Of a stretch of 64,000 nt of DNA, positions 44,044 to 52,315 are shown piece after piece; the first letter of the stretch is position 1, and each line of letters opens with the position of its first letter. A model generated the notes under the pieces. It searched no databases. It had not been told where the DNA came from and worked only from the letters and a program-made list of their open reading frames with translations. This DNA is from Acidimicrobiales bacterium (GTDB lineage Bacteria; Actinomycetota; Acidimicrobiia; Acidimicrobiales; SZUA-35), in contig JABDIY010000137.1 in the NCBI GenBank assembly GCA_013003535.1, positions 1 through 64,000 on the forward strand, written 5' to 3'. A program made the position numbers and the translations under genes.

Positions 44044-46731
44044 CTAGGTCACGAGCCGGTAGTAGCTGGGACTGGCGATCATGTTGGCCGCAACGGTGAG
44101 ATCATCGGTTTTCAGAAGCATCCCGGCCCAGTTTTCACGGTCGGCTTCGGATGGAGCCGCACCGGCAACCCGTGTGTACAGCCGGGTAGCACGGTCCCGC
44201 CTACTTTCGATCGAATCATAGAAGCCGGCAGTCACTTGAGAAGGGGTGGCCTTGCCGCTGGTGAGCAGCCCGGCCCAGTACGCCCGACCCGAGGCATCGG
44301 GGCTCCGGTGCAGAAGTGATGCGTAGAGTTTGTCCACATAGCCTTCCGCTCCACCCGAGCGTTGGAAGAGCTCGCGGGAGCCATAGAAGTAGACACCCAT
44401 GTCCCGAATCGAAAGCTGCCCGGTGTTCAGAAGATTGCTCCAGTACGCCAGACCTTTGGCGTCGCCGGGACGGCCCAGAGCGCTGGCGTACATGTCCGCC
44501 ACGGTCGAATCGGTGAAACCGCTCGTCCGGACCATGGCCGATCCGAGTGCCGTGGTTCCTCGGAAGTCGGTCTTCCAGCGCCAGTGGTCCAGTTCGTTGG
44601 TCCCGGGGGCCCGGCCGAGAAGATTCCGGAACACCGCGTCGATGTAGCGAGCGTCGCTGCCCTGTAAGAATGAAGTGCCAGTGAGGTCATAGCCGGTCAG
44701 GACTGCATCAACGATGGCATTGGTTCCGATGTTCGTGGTGCTCGACACGACAGGACGCTCGTCGCCGAAAGTCCACCACCGCCCCTCGGTATCAACTACC
44801 CATCCGCCGTTGAGATTGGGGCCGGCCACCACTGCGGTAGGACGGGACGGTACAACATCGCCGAAACTCGTTGCCGAACCGAAACCGATCACCTCGCCGA
44901 TGTGGGTCAGGACGTAGCCGGAGGTTCCAGATGGCCAAACCACGATGTCGATGACGTTGCCAACGGGTCGAACCCGCAGCGATCCTGCCGGTGTGTTGAA
45001 CACTGGGAACAACGTTCCCGCCGAATTGACGGTATAGCCCACCTTGGCGTCGTTCACGTCGCCGGCGACCACTCCGGACCCTCTGGAGGATCGGTCCTGC
45101 ACCTGGCCGCCGAACCCATGCAGGTACCCGTCAGCTGTTACGACATAGCCGCTTTTGCCGCTGTCCCGAACGATGAGGTCAACGGGGTTCGCGCCGCCGG
45201 GCTGACCGCCGACCGCCGGAGCATCTCCGTAGGGACGAAGTGTGCCGTTCGAGGCCAGGACATAGCCCGCGGTCGCTGTGCCACCGATCGCGATAGCAGG
45301 TGCAGCTGCAGGAGGATTGGTGGGCGCTGCCTGGCCCAGCGCTGGCCGCAGGCCGCCCCACACGTCAGCGGCGAGAAGCTTGGGCCCGAAATCGTCGCCC
45401 ACAATTCCATCCTGGGCATAGGGAGGGCTGCCGGCGTGAAGAGGCGTGAACTTCGCCTTCATGTCACTAACTACCGGCATGGTCCAGTTGCCCGGACAAG
45501 ACGTCACTCCGAGATCACGGTGGCCCATGATGGTGGGAACCTTGACATACTCGCTGGAGGGGTGTTTGAGCACGCCACCGATGGCGGTGTTCTTCAGCAA
45601 CGTTGTCCCATTTGGATCCACACCATGAAGGCGCAACTTCCATGCACCCAGCGCCTGAACCGCTTGCAGCTGAGCACTGCTGGGCCGGGCAGGAGCTGGG
45701 CTCTTGACGTTGCTTTGGTGCTGACCCAAAAGCGCTACAGCGAACGTGTTGTCGTTGAATCCACGAGAGTGCCCACCGATCACCGGGCTGGCAATGCCAC
45801 CCGATCGCCCTTCCCAGAGCGTCCCGAATTTGTCTACCAAGAAGTTGTACGCCACATCACACCAGCCCCGGGTGCCGGTATGAAACCGATGGATGCCCTG
45901 CAACAGCTTGGGCACCTCGGCCTGGGAGTAGTTGTTGGTGGTGACCGTGTGATGGACCACCATGGCGCGCAGGCTGTTGGTATACCGTGGCCCATCTTCA
46001 CATCCCGAGTTCTGTCGTTGATAACCGGGACTGCCCCATTCTGAGTTGGAATGGATCGTGGGCTGAGCACCCCAGGTGGCTGCCACCTTGGCGCTCGCAC
46101 TGGGAGAAGAGATCAGCGATGACGAAGCACCCGGAGCGTCCAGGGCCTCGACCCTGACCGCCGATACATCCCCGTCCATCAAGACAACCTCAACGTGCTT
46201 AGCACCTTCTCCTACCCAGATCGGCCCCACCGCCCCCGCCCCCTCGGCTGCCGCGGATCCAGAGCCCTCGCCGCCAGGAAGGCCATCAGGACCCTCTTCT
46301 CCGTCGCTGTGAAGGAGTGCCCACTCGCTCCAACCGTCTTCGTCGCCAGAGCGAATTGCCATCTGGGTGTGGACCACAGGATTCCCATCCGCCCCCAGGG
46401 GTTGAACGATCACCATTTCCGACACACCGTCGAGCGCCACTGCCGTGGATGGCAACGGCGTGGATTTCGCCAAGATCGGGTGGTCATCAACGTGCTCGTC
46501 ATCGCCGTCGGTGTCCGCACCGGCCGCGAGGGCGATGAGTTCATCATCGGGTGTCACCGAGTGATCCAACGCGGTCGTCTGCTCGGTGATACGGATCTCG
46601 TCTGTGTCCGAGCCGGTCTGGTCCGAAAGCGCCTGGGCCGGGCCCGGCAAAAAGGCGGCGACAGACGAGATGAGCAGGGCAAAGGTCGCGAAGGTGGCTC
46701 GTACTGATCGCCGTTGAGAAAGAAAAGTCAT
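44044..46731 (-). CDS. secreted PGRP-type N-acetylmuramoyl-L-alanine amidase with propeller-like repeats and DUF4214
   Basis: An 895-aa exported protein. Signal peptide: SVRATFATFALLISSVAAFL then AQA. The amidase/PGRP domain (about 220-410) has MVVHHTVTTNNYSQAEV near 256, WCDVAYNFLVDKFGTLWEGR, and IMGHRDLGVTSCPGN with the zinc His and Cys. Residues about 460-650 hold repeats of the type GYVLASNGTLRPYG, GYVVTADGYLHGFG and GWVVDTEGRWWTFG, a propeller-like module frequent in this bacterial group. The last 230 residues are DUF4214 units. ATG 46731 is preferred to the TTG one codon upstream. It probably cuts wall peptide cross-bridges from muramic acid. Confidence 0.9.
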   Translation of the reverse strand: MTFLSQRRSVRATFATFALLISSVAAFLPGPAQALSDQTGSDTDEIRITEQTTALDHSVTPDDELIALAAGADTDGDDEHVDDHPILAKSTPLPSTAVALDGVSEMVIVQPLGADGNPVVHTQMAIRSGDEDGWSEWALLHSDGEEGPDGLPGGEGSGSAAAEGAGAVGPIWVGEGAKHVEVVLMDGDVSAVRVEALDAPGASSSLISSPSASAKVAATWGAQPTIHSNSEWGSPGYQRQNSGCEDGPRYTNSLRAMVVHHTVTTNNYSQAEVPKLLQGIHRFHTGTRGWCDVAYNFLVDKFGTLWEGRSGGIASPVIGGHSRGFNDNTFAVALLGQHQSNVKSPAPARPSSAQLQAVQALGAWKLRLHGVDPNGTTLLKNTAIGGVLKHPSSEYVKVPTIMGHRDLGVTSCPGNWTMPVVSDMKAKFTPLHAGSPPYAQDGIVGDDFGPKLLAADVWGGLRPALGQAAPTNPPAAAPAIAIGGTATAGYVLASNGTLRPYGDAPAVGGQPGGANPVDLIVRDSGKSGYVVTADGYLHGFGGQVQDRSSRGSGVVAGDVNDAKVGYTVNSAGTLFPVFNTPAGSLRVRPVGNVIDIVVWPSGTSGYVLTHIGEVIGFGSATSFGDVVPSRPTAVVAGPNLNGGWVVDTEGRWWTFGDERPVVSSTTNIGTNAIVDAVLTGYDLTGTSFLQGSDARYIDAVFRNLLGRAPGTNELDHWRWKTDFRGTTALGSAMVRTSGFTDSTVADMYASALGRPGDAKGLAYWSNLLNTGQLSIRDMGVYFYGSRELFQRSGGAEGYVDKLYASLLHRSPDASGRAYWAGLLTSGKATPSQVTAGFYDSIESRRDRATRLYTRVAGAAPSEADRENWAGMLLKTDDLTVAANMIASPSYYRLVT

Positions 46732-46748
46732 CAAATAATCCCAAATCC

Positions 46749-46770
46749 CGCTCCCCCGCCCGGAGGAGCG
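46749..46770 (-). promoter_or_regulatory. stem-loop in the amidase leader
   Basis: CGCTCCCCC (46749-46757) and GGAGGAGCG (46762-46770) pair over 9 bp with one G-U, around a 4-nt loop, 17 nt before the amidase ATG. The stem is flanked on both sides by the repeat GGATTTGGG (minus strand). It could act on translation; no known riboswitch consensus was recognised. Confidence 0.4.
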
Positions 46771-46889
46771 CTATGTCTATCGCCCAAATCCGCTCGCGGG
46801 CAAGGGGAAAAGAGCAATCGTCATTTGACCAGCGGCGATGTGACGGGTCGATCTCAATCCCGTGTCGAGAAGCGCCACCAGCGGTGAGA

Positions 46890-47984
46890 TCAGCTTGCTG
46901 TGAGCGTGGGACCAGCGGTGAGACGTAGTTCGGTGATATCCATTGCAAGGGCGTCGAACACGAGCATTCGCCCGACCAACGATTGGCCGATCCCGAGCAA
47001 CATCTTGATCGCCTCGACCGCCTGGATTGTGCCGATGATTCCCGGCAACACTCCCAAAACTCCCGCTGTTGAACAATTTGGCGCAACCGCTGCCGAAGGT
47101 GGGCTGGGCATGAAGTTTCGATAGGTGAATCCGCGACGCGGATCGAACACGGTGACCTGGCCCTCGAAACGGAAAACCGAGCCATAGACCACAGGAATCC
47201 CGGTTGCGCTGGAGGCATCGCTGAGGGCGTAACGCGCATCGAAGTTGTCGGATCCGTCGATCACGAGGTCGTAGCCCGAGATGAGCCCTTTGGCATTCTG
47301 GTCGTGGAGCCGTTCTCGGTGCTCCACCACATTTACGTCGGGATTCAGAGCGGTGATCGAGCGGGCCGCCGACGCAGCCTTGTTCCAGCCGAGCCTCAAC
47401 GAGTCGTGAATCACCTGCCGATGCAGATTGGTGAGGTCGACGGTGTCCATGTCGGCGATACCGATCGTTCCCACACCCGCGCCAGCCAGGTAGAGGGCCG
47501 CAGGACTGCCGAGCCCACCCGCACCGATGATCAGGACCTTGGAGGCGAGAAGTTTCTGCTGGCCGGCCACGCCCACCTCAGGGAGCAGTAGGTGGCGGCT
47601 GTAACGAGCCCGCTCGCTGGGTCCAAAGCCTGCCGGCACCGACCAATCTCGGGCATCGGCTTTCCAAGCGTCAAAACCGCCAGCCAGCGACGATACGTCG
47701 CGGTACCCCAGCGACTCCATTGTTCGCGCCGCCAACAATGACCGGACCCCGCTTGCACAAGTGACGACGATCGGCACATCTCGGTCCGGCAGGGCTGCCA
47801 TGACCGAGGTTTCCAGGAGACCGCGGGGCACTAAAACGGCGCCGCTGATCGTCCCTTGAGCGGTCTCGTCGGGTTCACGGACATCCAGGACAACGGCGCC
47901 GGCCGAGCGTCGCCGGTCGGCCTCCGCAACGTCGATCTCCTCGATGGAGCGACGCGCCTCCGCCAAGATTTGGTCGAGGTTCAC
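46890..47984 (-). CDS. rhodanese-ThiF/MoeB fusion (sulfur-carrier adenylyltransferase)
   Basis: A 364-aa protein. Residues 1-115 are a rhodanese domain: VVLDVREPDE and active-site loop VTCASGVRSLLAAR. Residues about 125-364 are an E1-like adenylyltransferase: ERYSRH-type start ARYSRHLLLPEVG, nucleotide site IIGAGGLGSPAALYLAGAG, DTVDLTNLHRQV and GSDNFDARY. Known MoeZ-type proteins have the domains in the opposite order. It would activate a ThiS/MoaD/CysO-like carrier for thiamine, molybdopterin or cysteine synthesis; the carrier is not in the window. The GTG start overlaps the sirtuin stop (GTGA). Confidence 0.88.
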   Translation of the reverse strand: MNLDQILAEARRSIEEIDVAEADRRRSAGAVVLDVREPDETAQGTISGAVLVPRGLLETSVMAALPDRDVPIVVTCASGVRSLLAARTMESLGYRDVSSLAGGFDAWKADARDWSVPAGFGPSERARYSRHLLLPEVGVAGQQKLLASKVLIIGAGGLGSPAALYLAGAGVGTIGIADMDTVDLTNLHRQVIHDSLRLGWNKAASAARSITALNPDVNVVEHRERLHDQNAKGLISGYDLVIDGSDNFDARYALSDASSATGIPVVYGSVFRFEGQVTVFDPRRGFTYRNFMPSPPSAAVAPNCSTAGVLGVLPGIIGTIQAVEAIKMLLGIGQSLVGRMLVFDALAMDITELRLTAGPTLTAS

Positions 47985-48805
47985 GATCCTTCTGTCACAT
48001 TTCTCGATTCCACATTTCTCGATTCCACATTTCTCAATTCCACATTCTCGATCCCGAGGATCGTTGGCAGAACTTCGCTGATCGAACGGTTGACCACGAC
48101 GTCCGCGAGGTGATCCATTTCCGTTTCCGAACCGTTGATGATCAGGATTCTGGCTCCGGAGTGAACCGCGACGGGAATCACCTGATTGATCGGCCCCACA
48201 GACAATGTGGAACCGATGGCGAGCAAGAGGTCACATTCCTGGGCAGCCCGGCTGGCTCGCTGAAGATCCCGCTCGACCAGACGTTGTCCGAAGCTGATCG
48301 TGGCGCTCTTCAGGATCCCTCCGCACATCGGGCAGGCTGGATCGGGATCACCATTCCGGACACGATCGAGCGCTTCGTGCATCGGTGCCCGGTAGGCACA
48401 CGATAGACACGCGACTTCTCGCACTGAACCGTGGACCTCGACGATCCGGGCTGGATCCGAACCGGCTTTGTGGTGCAGCCCATCGATGTTCTGGGTCACG
48501 AGCGTGTGTAACTTGTTGACCTTCTCCAAATGAACCAGTGCGAAATGACCAGCATTCGGTTCGGCCGTCCATACCGGAGAATCGAGTCGATTTCGCCAGG
48601 CCCTCTTCCTCACTTCGGGATCGGCAGCGTAGGTCTGGAGGGTGGATTGTTTCTCCGCACCTGGATTCTTGGTCCAAATGCCGTCGGGACCGCGATAATC
48701 CGGAATCTGACTGTCCGTGGAAATGCCCGCGCCTGTCAGGACGGTTATGGCCGAGGCATCCTCGACGAGGTTTCGGGCGTCCATCGCGCCGGCGGAAGGC
48801 GTCAC
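47981..48805 (-). CDS. cobB: NAD-dependent protein deacylase, sirtuin family
   Basis: A 274-aa cytoplasmic Sir2 enzyme that removes acyl groups from lysines using NAD. ITVLTGAGISTDSQIPDYRG starts the Rossmann core, LVTQNIDGLHHKAG and VEVHGS give the catalytic Asn/Asp/His, CLSC and CPMC bind the structural zinc, and LLLAIGSTLSVGP and IINGSETEMD complete the NAD site. The C-terminus ends in short RNVES repeats encoded by a 15-nt tandem repeat, unlike normal sirtuins. GTG 48805 is chosen because TACCCT lies exactly 7 nt upstream. It is coupled to the rhodanese-ThiF gene. Confidence 0.92.
   Translation of the reverse strand: MTPSAGAMDARNLVEDASAITVLTGAGISTDSQIPDYRGPDGIWTKNPGAEKQSTLQTYAADPEVRKRAWRNRLDSPVWTAEPNAGHFALVHLEKVNKLHTLVTQNIDGLHHKAGSDPARIVEVHGSVREVACLSCAYRAPMHEALDRVRNGDPDPACPMCGGILKSATISFGQRLVERDLQRASRAAQECDLLLAIGSTLSVGPINQVIPVAVHSGARILIINGSETEMDHLADVVVNRSISEVLPTILGIENVELRNVESRNVESRNVTEGS
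47996..48054. repeat. 15-nt tandem repeat in the sirtuin 3' end
   Basis: CACATTTCTCGATTC is present at 47996-48010 and 48011-48025, with one mismatch at 48026-48040, and as a 14-nt degenerate copy at 48041-48054. In the minus-strand frame it gives the RNVES/RNVEL repeats at the protein's C-terminus. Confidence 0.85.
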
Positions 48806-48812
48806 CGGTTCA

Positions 48813-48818
48813 AGGGTA
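48813..48818 (-). promoter_or_regulatory. putative -10 box of leaderless sirtuin gene
   Basis: TACCCT on the minus strand ends exactly 7 nt before the GTG at 48805. It lies 9 bp from the divergent TAACGT box, so the two promoters are almost back to back. Confidence 0.45.
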
Positions 48819-48827
48819 ACGATTCAC

Positions 48828-48833
48828 TAACGT
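48828..48833 (+). promoter_or_regulatory. putative -10 box of leaderless coiled-coil gene
   Basis: TAACGT ends exactly 7 nt before GTG 48841, which favours that codon over GTG 48832 used in the ORF track. Confidence 0.4.
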
Positions 48834-48840
48834 GGCCAGC

Positions 48841-49212
48841 GTGGATGTAGACCTGAATGACTTCGCCCAAGTGGTAGCAGAGACGGCCAAGCGGGCCCGT
48901 GGCGCCGAGCGACAACCGGCGCACCCTTTGGAAATCGATCGCGAGATCTCGCACCATCTTCACGACCTACAGATGAACAGCCACGCCCTTTCCATCGCCT
49001 CGCATCCGCAGGAGACTCCCCGGAACAAGGCCGGCCAGCTGGCCCGACGCCTCGCCCTGAATCCGGCCGAACAACGACGCCTGAATCGGTCGCTCGTCCA
49101 GTTGGTGGAGGCGATGGACGAACGGGCCCGTCGGCAAGATGACGAGATCAGCAGGCTTCGAGCTCAGGTCGACAGACTGCTGGCTTATCGCCTGGGGAAT
49201 GAAGTTCCGTGA
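48841..49212 (+). CDS. small helical/coiled-coil protein coupled to a glycosyltransferase
   Basis: A 123-aa soluble, charged protein. It is mostly helical, and the C-terminal half (RRLNRSLVQLVEAMDERARR then DEISRLRAQVDRLLAYRLG) has a clear heptad pattern. No catalytic motif or family is recognised. Its stop overlaps the GTG of the GT4-methyltransferase fusion by 4 bp, and a coupled small coiled-coil protein is probably a binding partner or scaffold for it. The start at 48841 follows the leaderless box; GTG 48832 would add three residues. Confidence 0.65.
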   Translation: MDVDLNDFAQVVAETAKRARGAERQPAHPLEIDREISHHLHDLQMNSHALSIASHPQETPRNKAGQLARRLALNPAEQRRLNRSLVQLVEAMDERARRQDDEISRLRAQVDRLLAYRLGNEVP

Positions 49213-51209
49213 CCGGTTTGAAAATCGGAATCATCAAGCCGGATTACGGCGTCACCGGGGGGTTCGAGCTGCACGTGAACGCCCTGGTGGCCGGCCTGGC
49301 CAGCCGGGGCCATTCCGTCAGCCTCGTCGGTGTCGATGCCACGGTTCGACCCCCCTCGGTCTATGGGTATCCGGTGACGCCAGTACTGCGGGAGTGGCAC
49401 GACGAATACTTTCGTTACCTGGAGCTCGCAGAACGGACCCAGCAGTTGGATCTCCAAGGCTTCGACGTCGTATGTGCCACGCAGCCTCCAACATACCTGG
49501 CCAACCACAACCGACTGTTCGCGCTCACCTACCACCACTACCGGGTGTTCTACGATCTAGCCGACGAGTTCGTAGCAGCCGGTTTCGTCGACGCCGACGC
49601 CCACGCCCACGCCACGGCGGCCGTGCGACAAATCGACAGCGACGCTCTTCCTCGTGTGCGGAGTTTCCTGGCAGGGTCCGACACCGTGGCGGAACGACTG
49701 CGACGGTACTGGAATGTCGGCTCGATCGGTTACCGCCACCCCAACGTGACCGACCTCCCTCCTGCGTCTGACCGAGACCCGGCCTCATCGGAAATCCTCT
49801 GCGTGTCCCGCCAAGAGTGGCCCAAACGGACCGAACTCTTCGTCGCTGCCATGCACCTCACCGCCGCGCAACGCAGCGGCAACCGACCGATCGGGCACCT
49901 TGTGGGAGGCGGCAGTCGGGCGAATTTCGTAGCGAGTCTCGACGCCGAATTATCGGCAAAACCAAACGAGCTTCAGCGGATTCAGGGTGACGAGTCCGGG
50001 GAGATCTGGCGCAACATGGGAATCTTCTCCAAGGGCTGGCGTCCATTCGACGGACCGCCAAGTGGCCGAATCCACTTTCACGGCCGCGTGAGCGACGAGA
50101 AACGAAATGACCTCTATGCGGCTGCGGCAGTCGTTGTTGCTCCAGCTCTCGACGAGGACTACGGCCTCACCGTTCTTGAAGCCTGGCAACAGCAGCGCCC
50201 GGTCATCGTGTGCAGTGATGGGGGTGGGCTGACCGAACTCGTGCAACATGGAGAAAACGGCCTGATCGCTGAACCGACCCCGTTCGCTATCGCTCAGGCC
50301 ATCGACCGTCTCTGTAACAATCCGGAGTTGGCCGCCTCACTCGTGGCAGCTGGCACTGAGTCTTTGGCGTCAATTCGGTGGTCTGAGGCCCTGGACACCT
50401 TCGAAGCCGTGGCACTCACCACAGCTGGACGTCGATCAGACAACTATGCCGACGCTCGGCTGTCGGCGCCCCATCAGAGCCCCGCTTTGCCCGCCGAGCT
50501 CGAAGCCTATGCCACCGGCGGGTTCTATTCGGTCGAGGGGTGGCTCTCCCCTGCCTCAGCGCATTCGATACAGCGTTTGTCCGAGGCCCAGATGATCGGC
50601 GGTGGGGTTGCGGAAATCGGCGTTCACCACGGGCGGCTCTTCATTCTTCTTGCCCTCTTGTGCGCTCGAGACGAGGTTGCTGTCGGCTTCGATCTGTTCG
50701 AGCGGCAGGACGAAAACGTTGACGGATCCGGCAGGGGGGACAGGGAGCAATTGGACCGCAACCTTCTGGAGGCTGGTGTTCCTGAAGAGACCGTGGTCCT
50801 CGTTGCGCAGAACTCCATGGATTTACAGCCAGCCGACGTGCTGGAATTGGCGCGGGGCCGGGTTCGACTGTTCAGCGTGGATGGTGGACATACAGCCGAG
50901 ATCACCATGAACGACCTCTGGATAGCAGATCGTGTTCTTACCCACGATGGAGTCCTCATCCTGGATGACGCCTTCAACACCATGTGGCCAGGCGTTGGCG
51001 AAGGCATGCACAACTACCTAAGGCATCCTCAGTGTGAGCTCATTCCCTTTGGAATAGTTGCAAACAAGACGTTCTTCACCAAGTCTGAGGCCGCCGCCGA
51101 CCGTTACCGCTCAGTTCTGGCGAGCCACCCCTATGAGAATCATCTCATACGAGAAGACGAGCTTCTTGGTTCACCGATGTTGTGCAGCCAGTTCGCTCCC
51201 GGGCACTAA
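49209..51209 (+). CDS. GT4 glycosyltransferase-methyltransferase fusion
   Basis: A 666-aa cytoplasmic protein with two enzyme modules. Residues about 1-400 are a GT4 transferase: PDYGVTGGFELHVNALVAGL at the N-terminus, ILCVSRQEWPKRTELFVAAM near 195, IHFHGRVSDEKRNDLYAAA and DEDYGLTVLEAWQQQRPVI. Residues about 430-650 are a Methyltransf_24-like domain: GGGVAEIGVHHGRLFILLAL, VGFDLFERQ and RLFSVDGGHTAEITMNDL with LDDAF. Fusing sugar transfer and methylation suggests a methylated sugar added in one pass. GTG 49209 overlaps the previous stop. Confidence 0.87.
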   Translation: MTGLKIGIIKPDYGVTGGFELHVNALVAGLASRGHSVSLVGVDATVRPPSVYGYPVTPVLREWHDEYFRYLELAERTQQLDLQGFDVVCATQPPTYLANHNRLFALTYHHYRVFYDLADEFVAAGFVDADAHAHATAAVRQIDSDALPRVRSFLAGSDTVAERLRRYWNVGSIGYRHPNVTDLPPASDRDPASSEILCVSRQEWPKRTELFVAAMHLTAAQRSGNRPIGHLVGGGSRANFVASLDAELSAKPNELQRIQGDESGEIWRNMGIFSKGWRPFDGPPSGRIHFHGRVSDEKRNDLYAAAAVVVAPALDEDYGLTVLEAWQQQRPVIVCSDGGGLTELVQHGENGLIAEPTPFAIAQAIDRLCNNPELAASLVAAGTESLASIRWSEALDTFEAVALTTAGRRSDNYADARLSAPHQSPALPAELEAYATGGFYSVEGWLSPASAHSIQRLSEAQMIGGGVAEIGVHHGRLFILLALLCARDEVAVGFDLFERQDENVDGSGRGDREQLDRNLLEAGVPEETVVLVAQNSMDLQPADVLELARGRVRLFSVDGGHTAEITMNDLWIADRVLTHDGVLILDDAFNTMWPGVGEGMHNYLRHPQCELIPFGIVANKTFFTKSEAAADRYRSVLASHPYENHLIREDELLGSPMLCSQFAPGH

Positions 51210-51258
51210 CACCAGGTCGACCCATGGAGAACCTTCGCAGCGATTCACAGACGGTGGC

Positions 51259-51264
51259 TACGAT
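51259..51264 (+). promoter_or_regulatory. putative -10 box of leaderless SMP-30 gene
   Basis: TACGAT ends 6 nt before the ATG at 51271. Confidence 0.35.
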
Positions 51265-51270
51265 GCTGGC

Positions 51271-52170
51271 ATGACCGTCGTGGAGATCGTCGTTTCCCAC
51301 CCATCGCTATTAGGCGAGTGTCCGTTGTGGAGTCCCACCGAAGGGCTTTTGTATTGGATCGACATCGAAGGCCGGCAGATTCACCGGTACGACCCTACGA
51401 CAGGCAGAAATGAAACACAGGGGGTTTCGGCCCGGCCGGGCTCCATCGCGCTGACCGATGAGCCCGGAGTACTTCTGGTGGCGATGGAGCACGAGCTGGT
51501 GTGGTTCAGGTGGCAGACCGGGGAACTCAAGTCCTTTGTCGCCCTGGAGCCAGAAGGAAACGGAAATCGACTGAATGATGGGCGTACCGATCCGGCCGGC
51601 CGATTTGTGGTCGGTTCGATGTGGTCAAACCCCGGCGACGGCCGCTCGACTGGCTCCCTCTACTCAGTTGAAGGCGATGGTGCCTTCAATGTTGTGCGGA
51701 CGACGATCGGGGTCACAAACGGGCTGGCCTTCGACCCGATTCGCGAGTGGGCCTACTTTGCCGACACCTTCACCAAGAAGGTCATTCGCTGGAACTACGA
51801 CGTCGAGGCGGCTCGGCGAAGCAACGAAATCGTCTTTTGCGACTACCAAAACCTGCCCGGTCTACCAGACGGGGCCTGTGTCGACGCCGATGGCTGCTAT
51901 TGGTCTGCGTCGGTCTATGGTTGGTCGGTTGTTCGAATAACCCCAGATGGCAAGATTGACCGACGAATCGAGCTACCGCTCGAGAAACCATCGATGCCGG
52001 CTTTCGGCGGTCCCAAACTCGACACGCTCTTCATAACCACGATTGGATCCGAGGGCGGGCGACCGTCCAAACCGGGCAAGGACGGAGCTATCCCGGGCAG
52101 CCTTGTCGCGGTTGACGCCGGTGTGCTGGGACTCCCGGAAACACCGTTTGCCGGCTCGCCCGTTTTCTAA
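51271..52170 (+). CDS. SMP-30/gluconolactonase-family lactone hydrolase
   Basis: A 299-aa six-bladed propeller enzyme. Metal and active-site residues are in SLLGECPLWSPTEGLLYWID (the Glu ligand), EPEGNGNRLNDGRTDPAGRF (Asn ligands), GVTNGLAFDP and GLPDGACVDADGCYW (the Asp). ADTFTKKVIRWNYD is also family-typical. It probably opens a sugar lactone; the substrate is unknown. ATG 51271 is chosen over the track start, which lies inside the previous gene. No signal peptide is seen. Confidence 0.9.
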   Translation: MTVVEIVVSHPSLLGECPLWSPTEGLLYWIDIEGRQIHRYDPTTGRNETQGVSARPGSIALTDEPGVLLVAMEHELVWFRWQTGELKSFVALEPEGNGNRLNDGRTDPAGRFVVGSMWSNPGDGRSTGSLYSVEGDGAFNVVRTTIGVTNGLAFDPIREWAYFADTFTKKVIRWNYDVEAARRSNEIVFCDYQNLPGLPDGACVDADGCYWSASVYGWSVVRITPDGKIDRRIELPLEKPSMPAFGGPKLDTLFITTIGSEGGRPSKPGKDGAIPGSLVAVDAGVLGLPETPFAGSPVF

Positions 52171-52186
52171 CGATTGTTCATCACGG

Positions 52187-52215
52187 TTGTCTTCTCACTT
52201 ACTTCTAAGTACGTT
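52187..52215 (+). promoter_or_regulatory. promoter-like elements in an AT-richer gap
   Basis: TTGTCT (52187-52192) and TACGTT (52210-52215) are 17 nt apart in the 145-bp gap before the winged-helix-like gene. The gap is visibly richer in A/T than its surroundings and also carries the near-repeat ACGTTTAACTACGTT. Confidence 0.3.
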
Positions 52216-52315
52216 TAACTACGTTCTCGGCGTTGAACAAAATGAAACGCTTCGGAACCTGCACCTCCCCCTCCCGCACGGTCCCATTTATGACGATCGA
52301 ACTACGGAGAGTCTC

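Noticed and set aside
44044-46889. c-di-AMP (ydaO/yuaA) riboswitch before the amidase gene
   Set aside because: The leader has a hairpin, but I could not match the conserved core segments of that switch, so only a generic stem-loop is reported.
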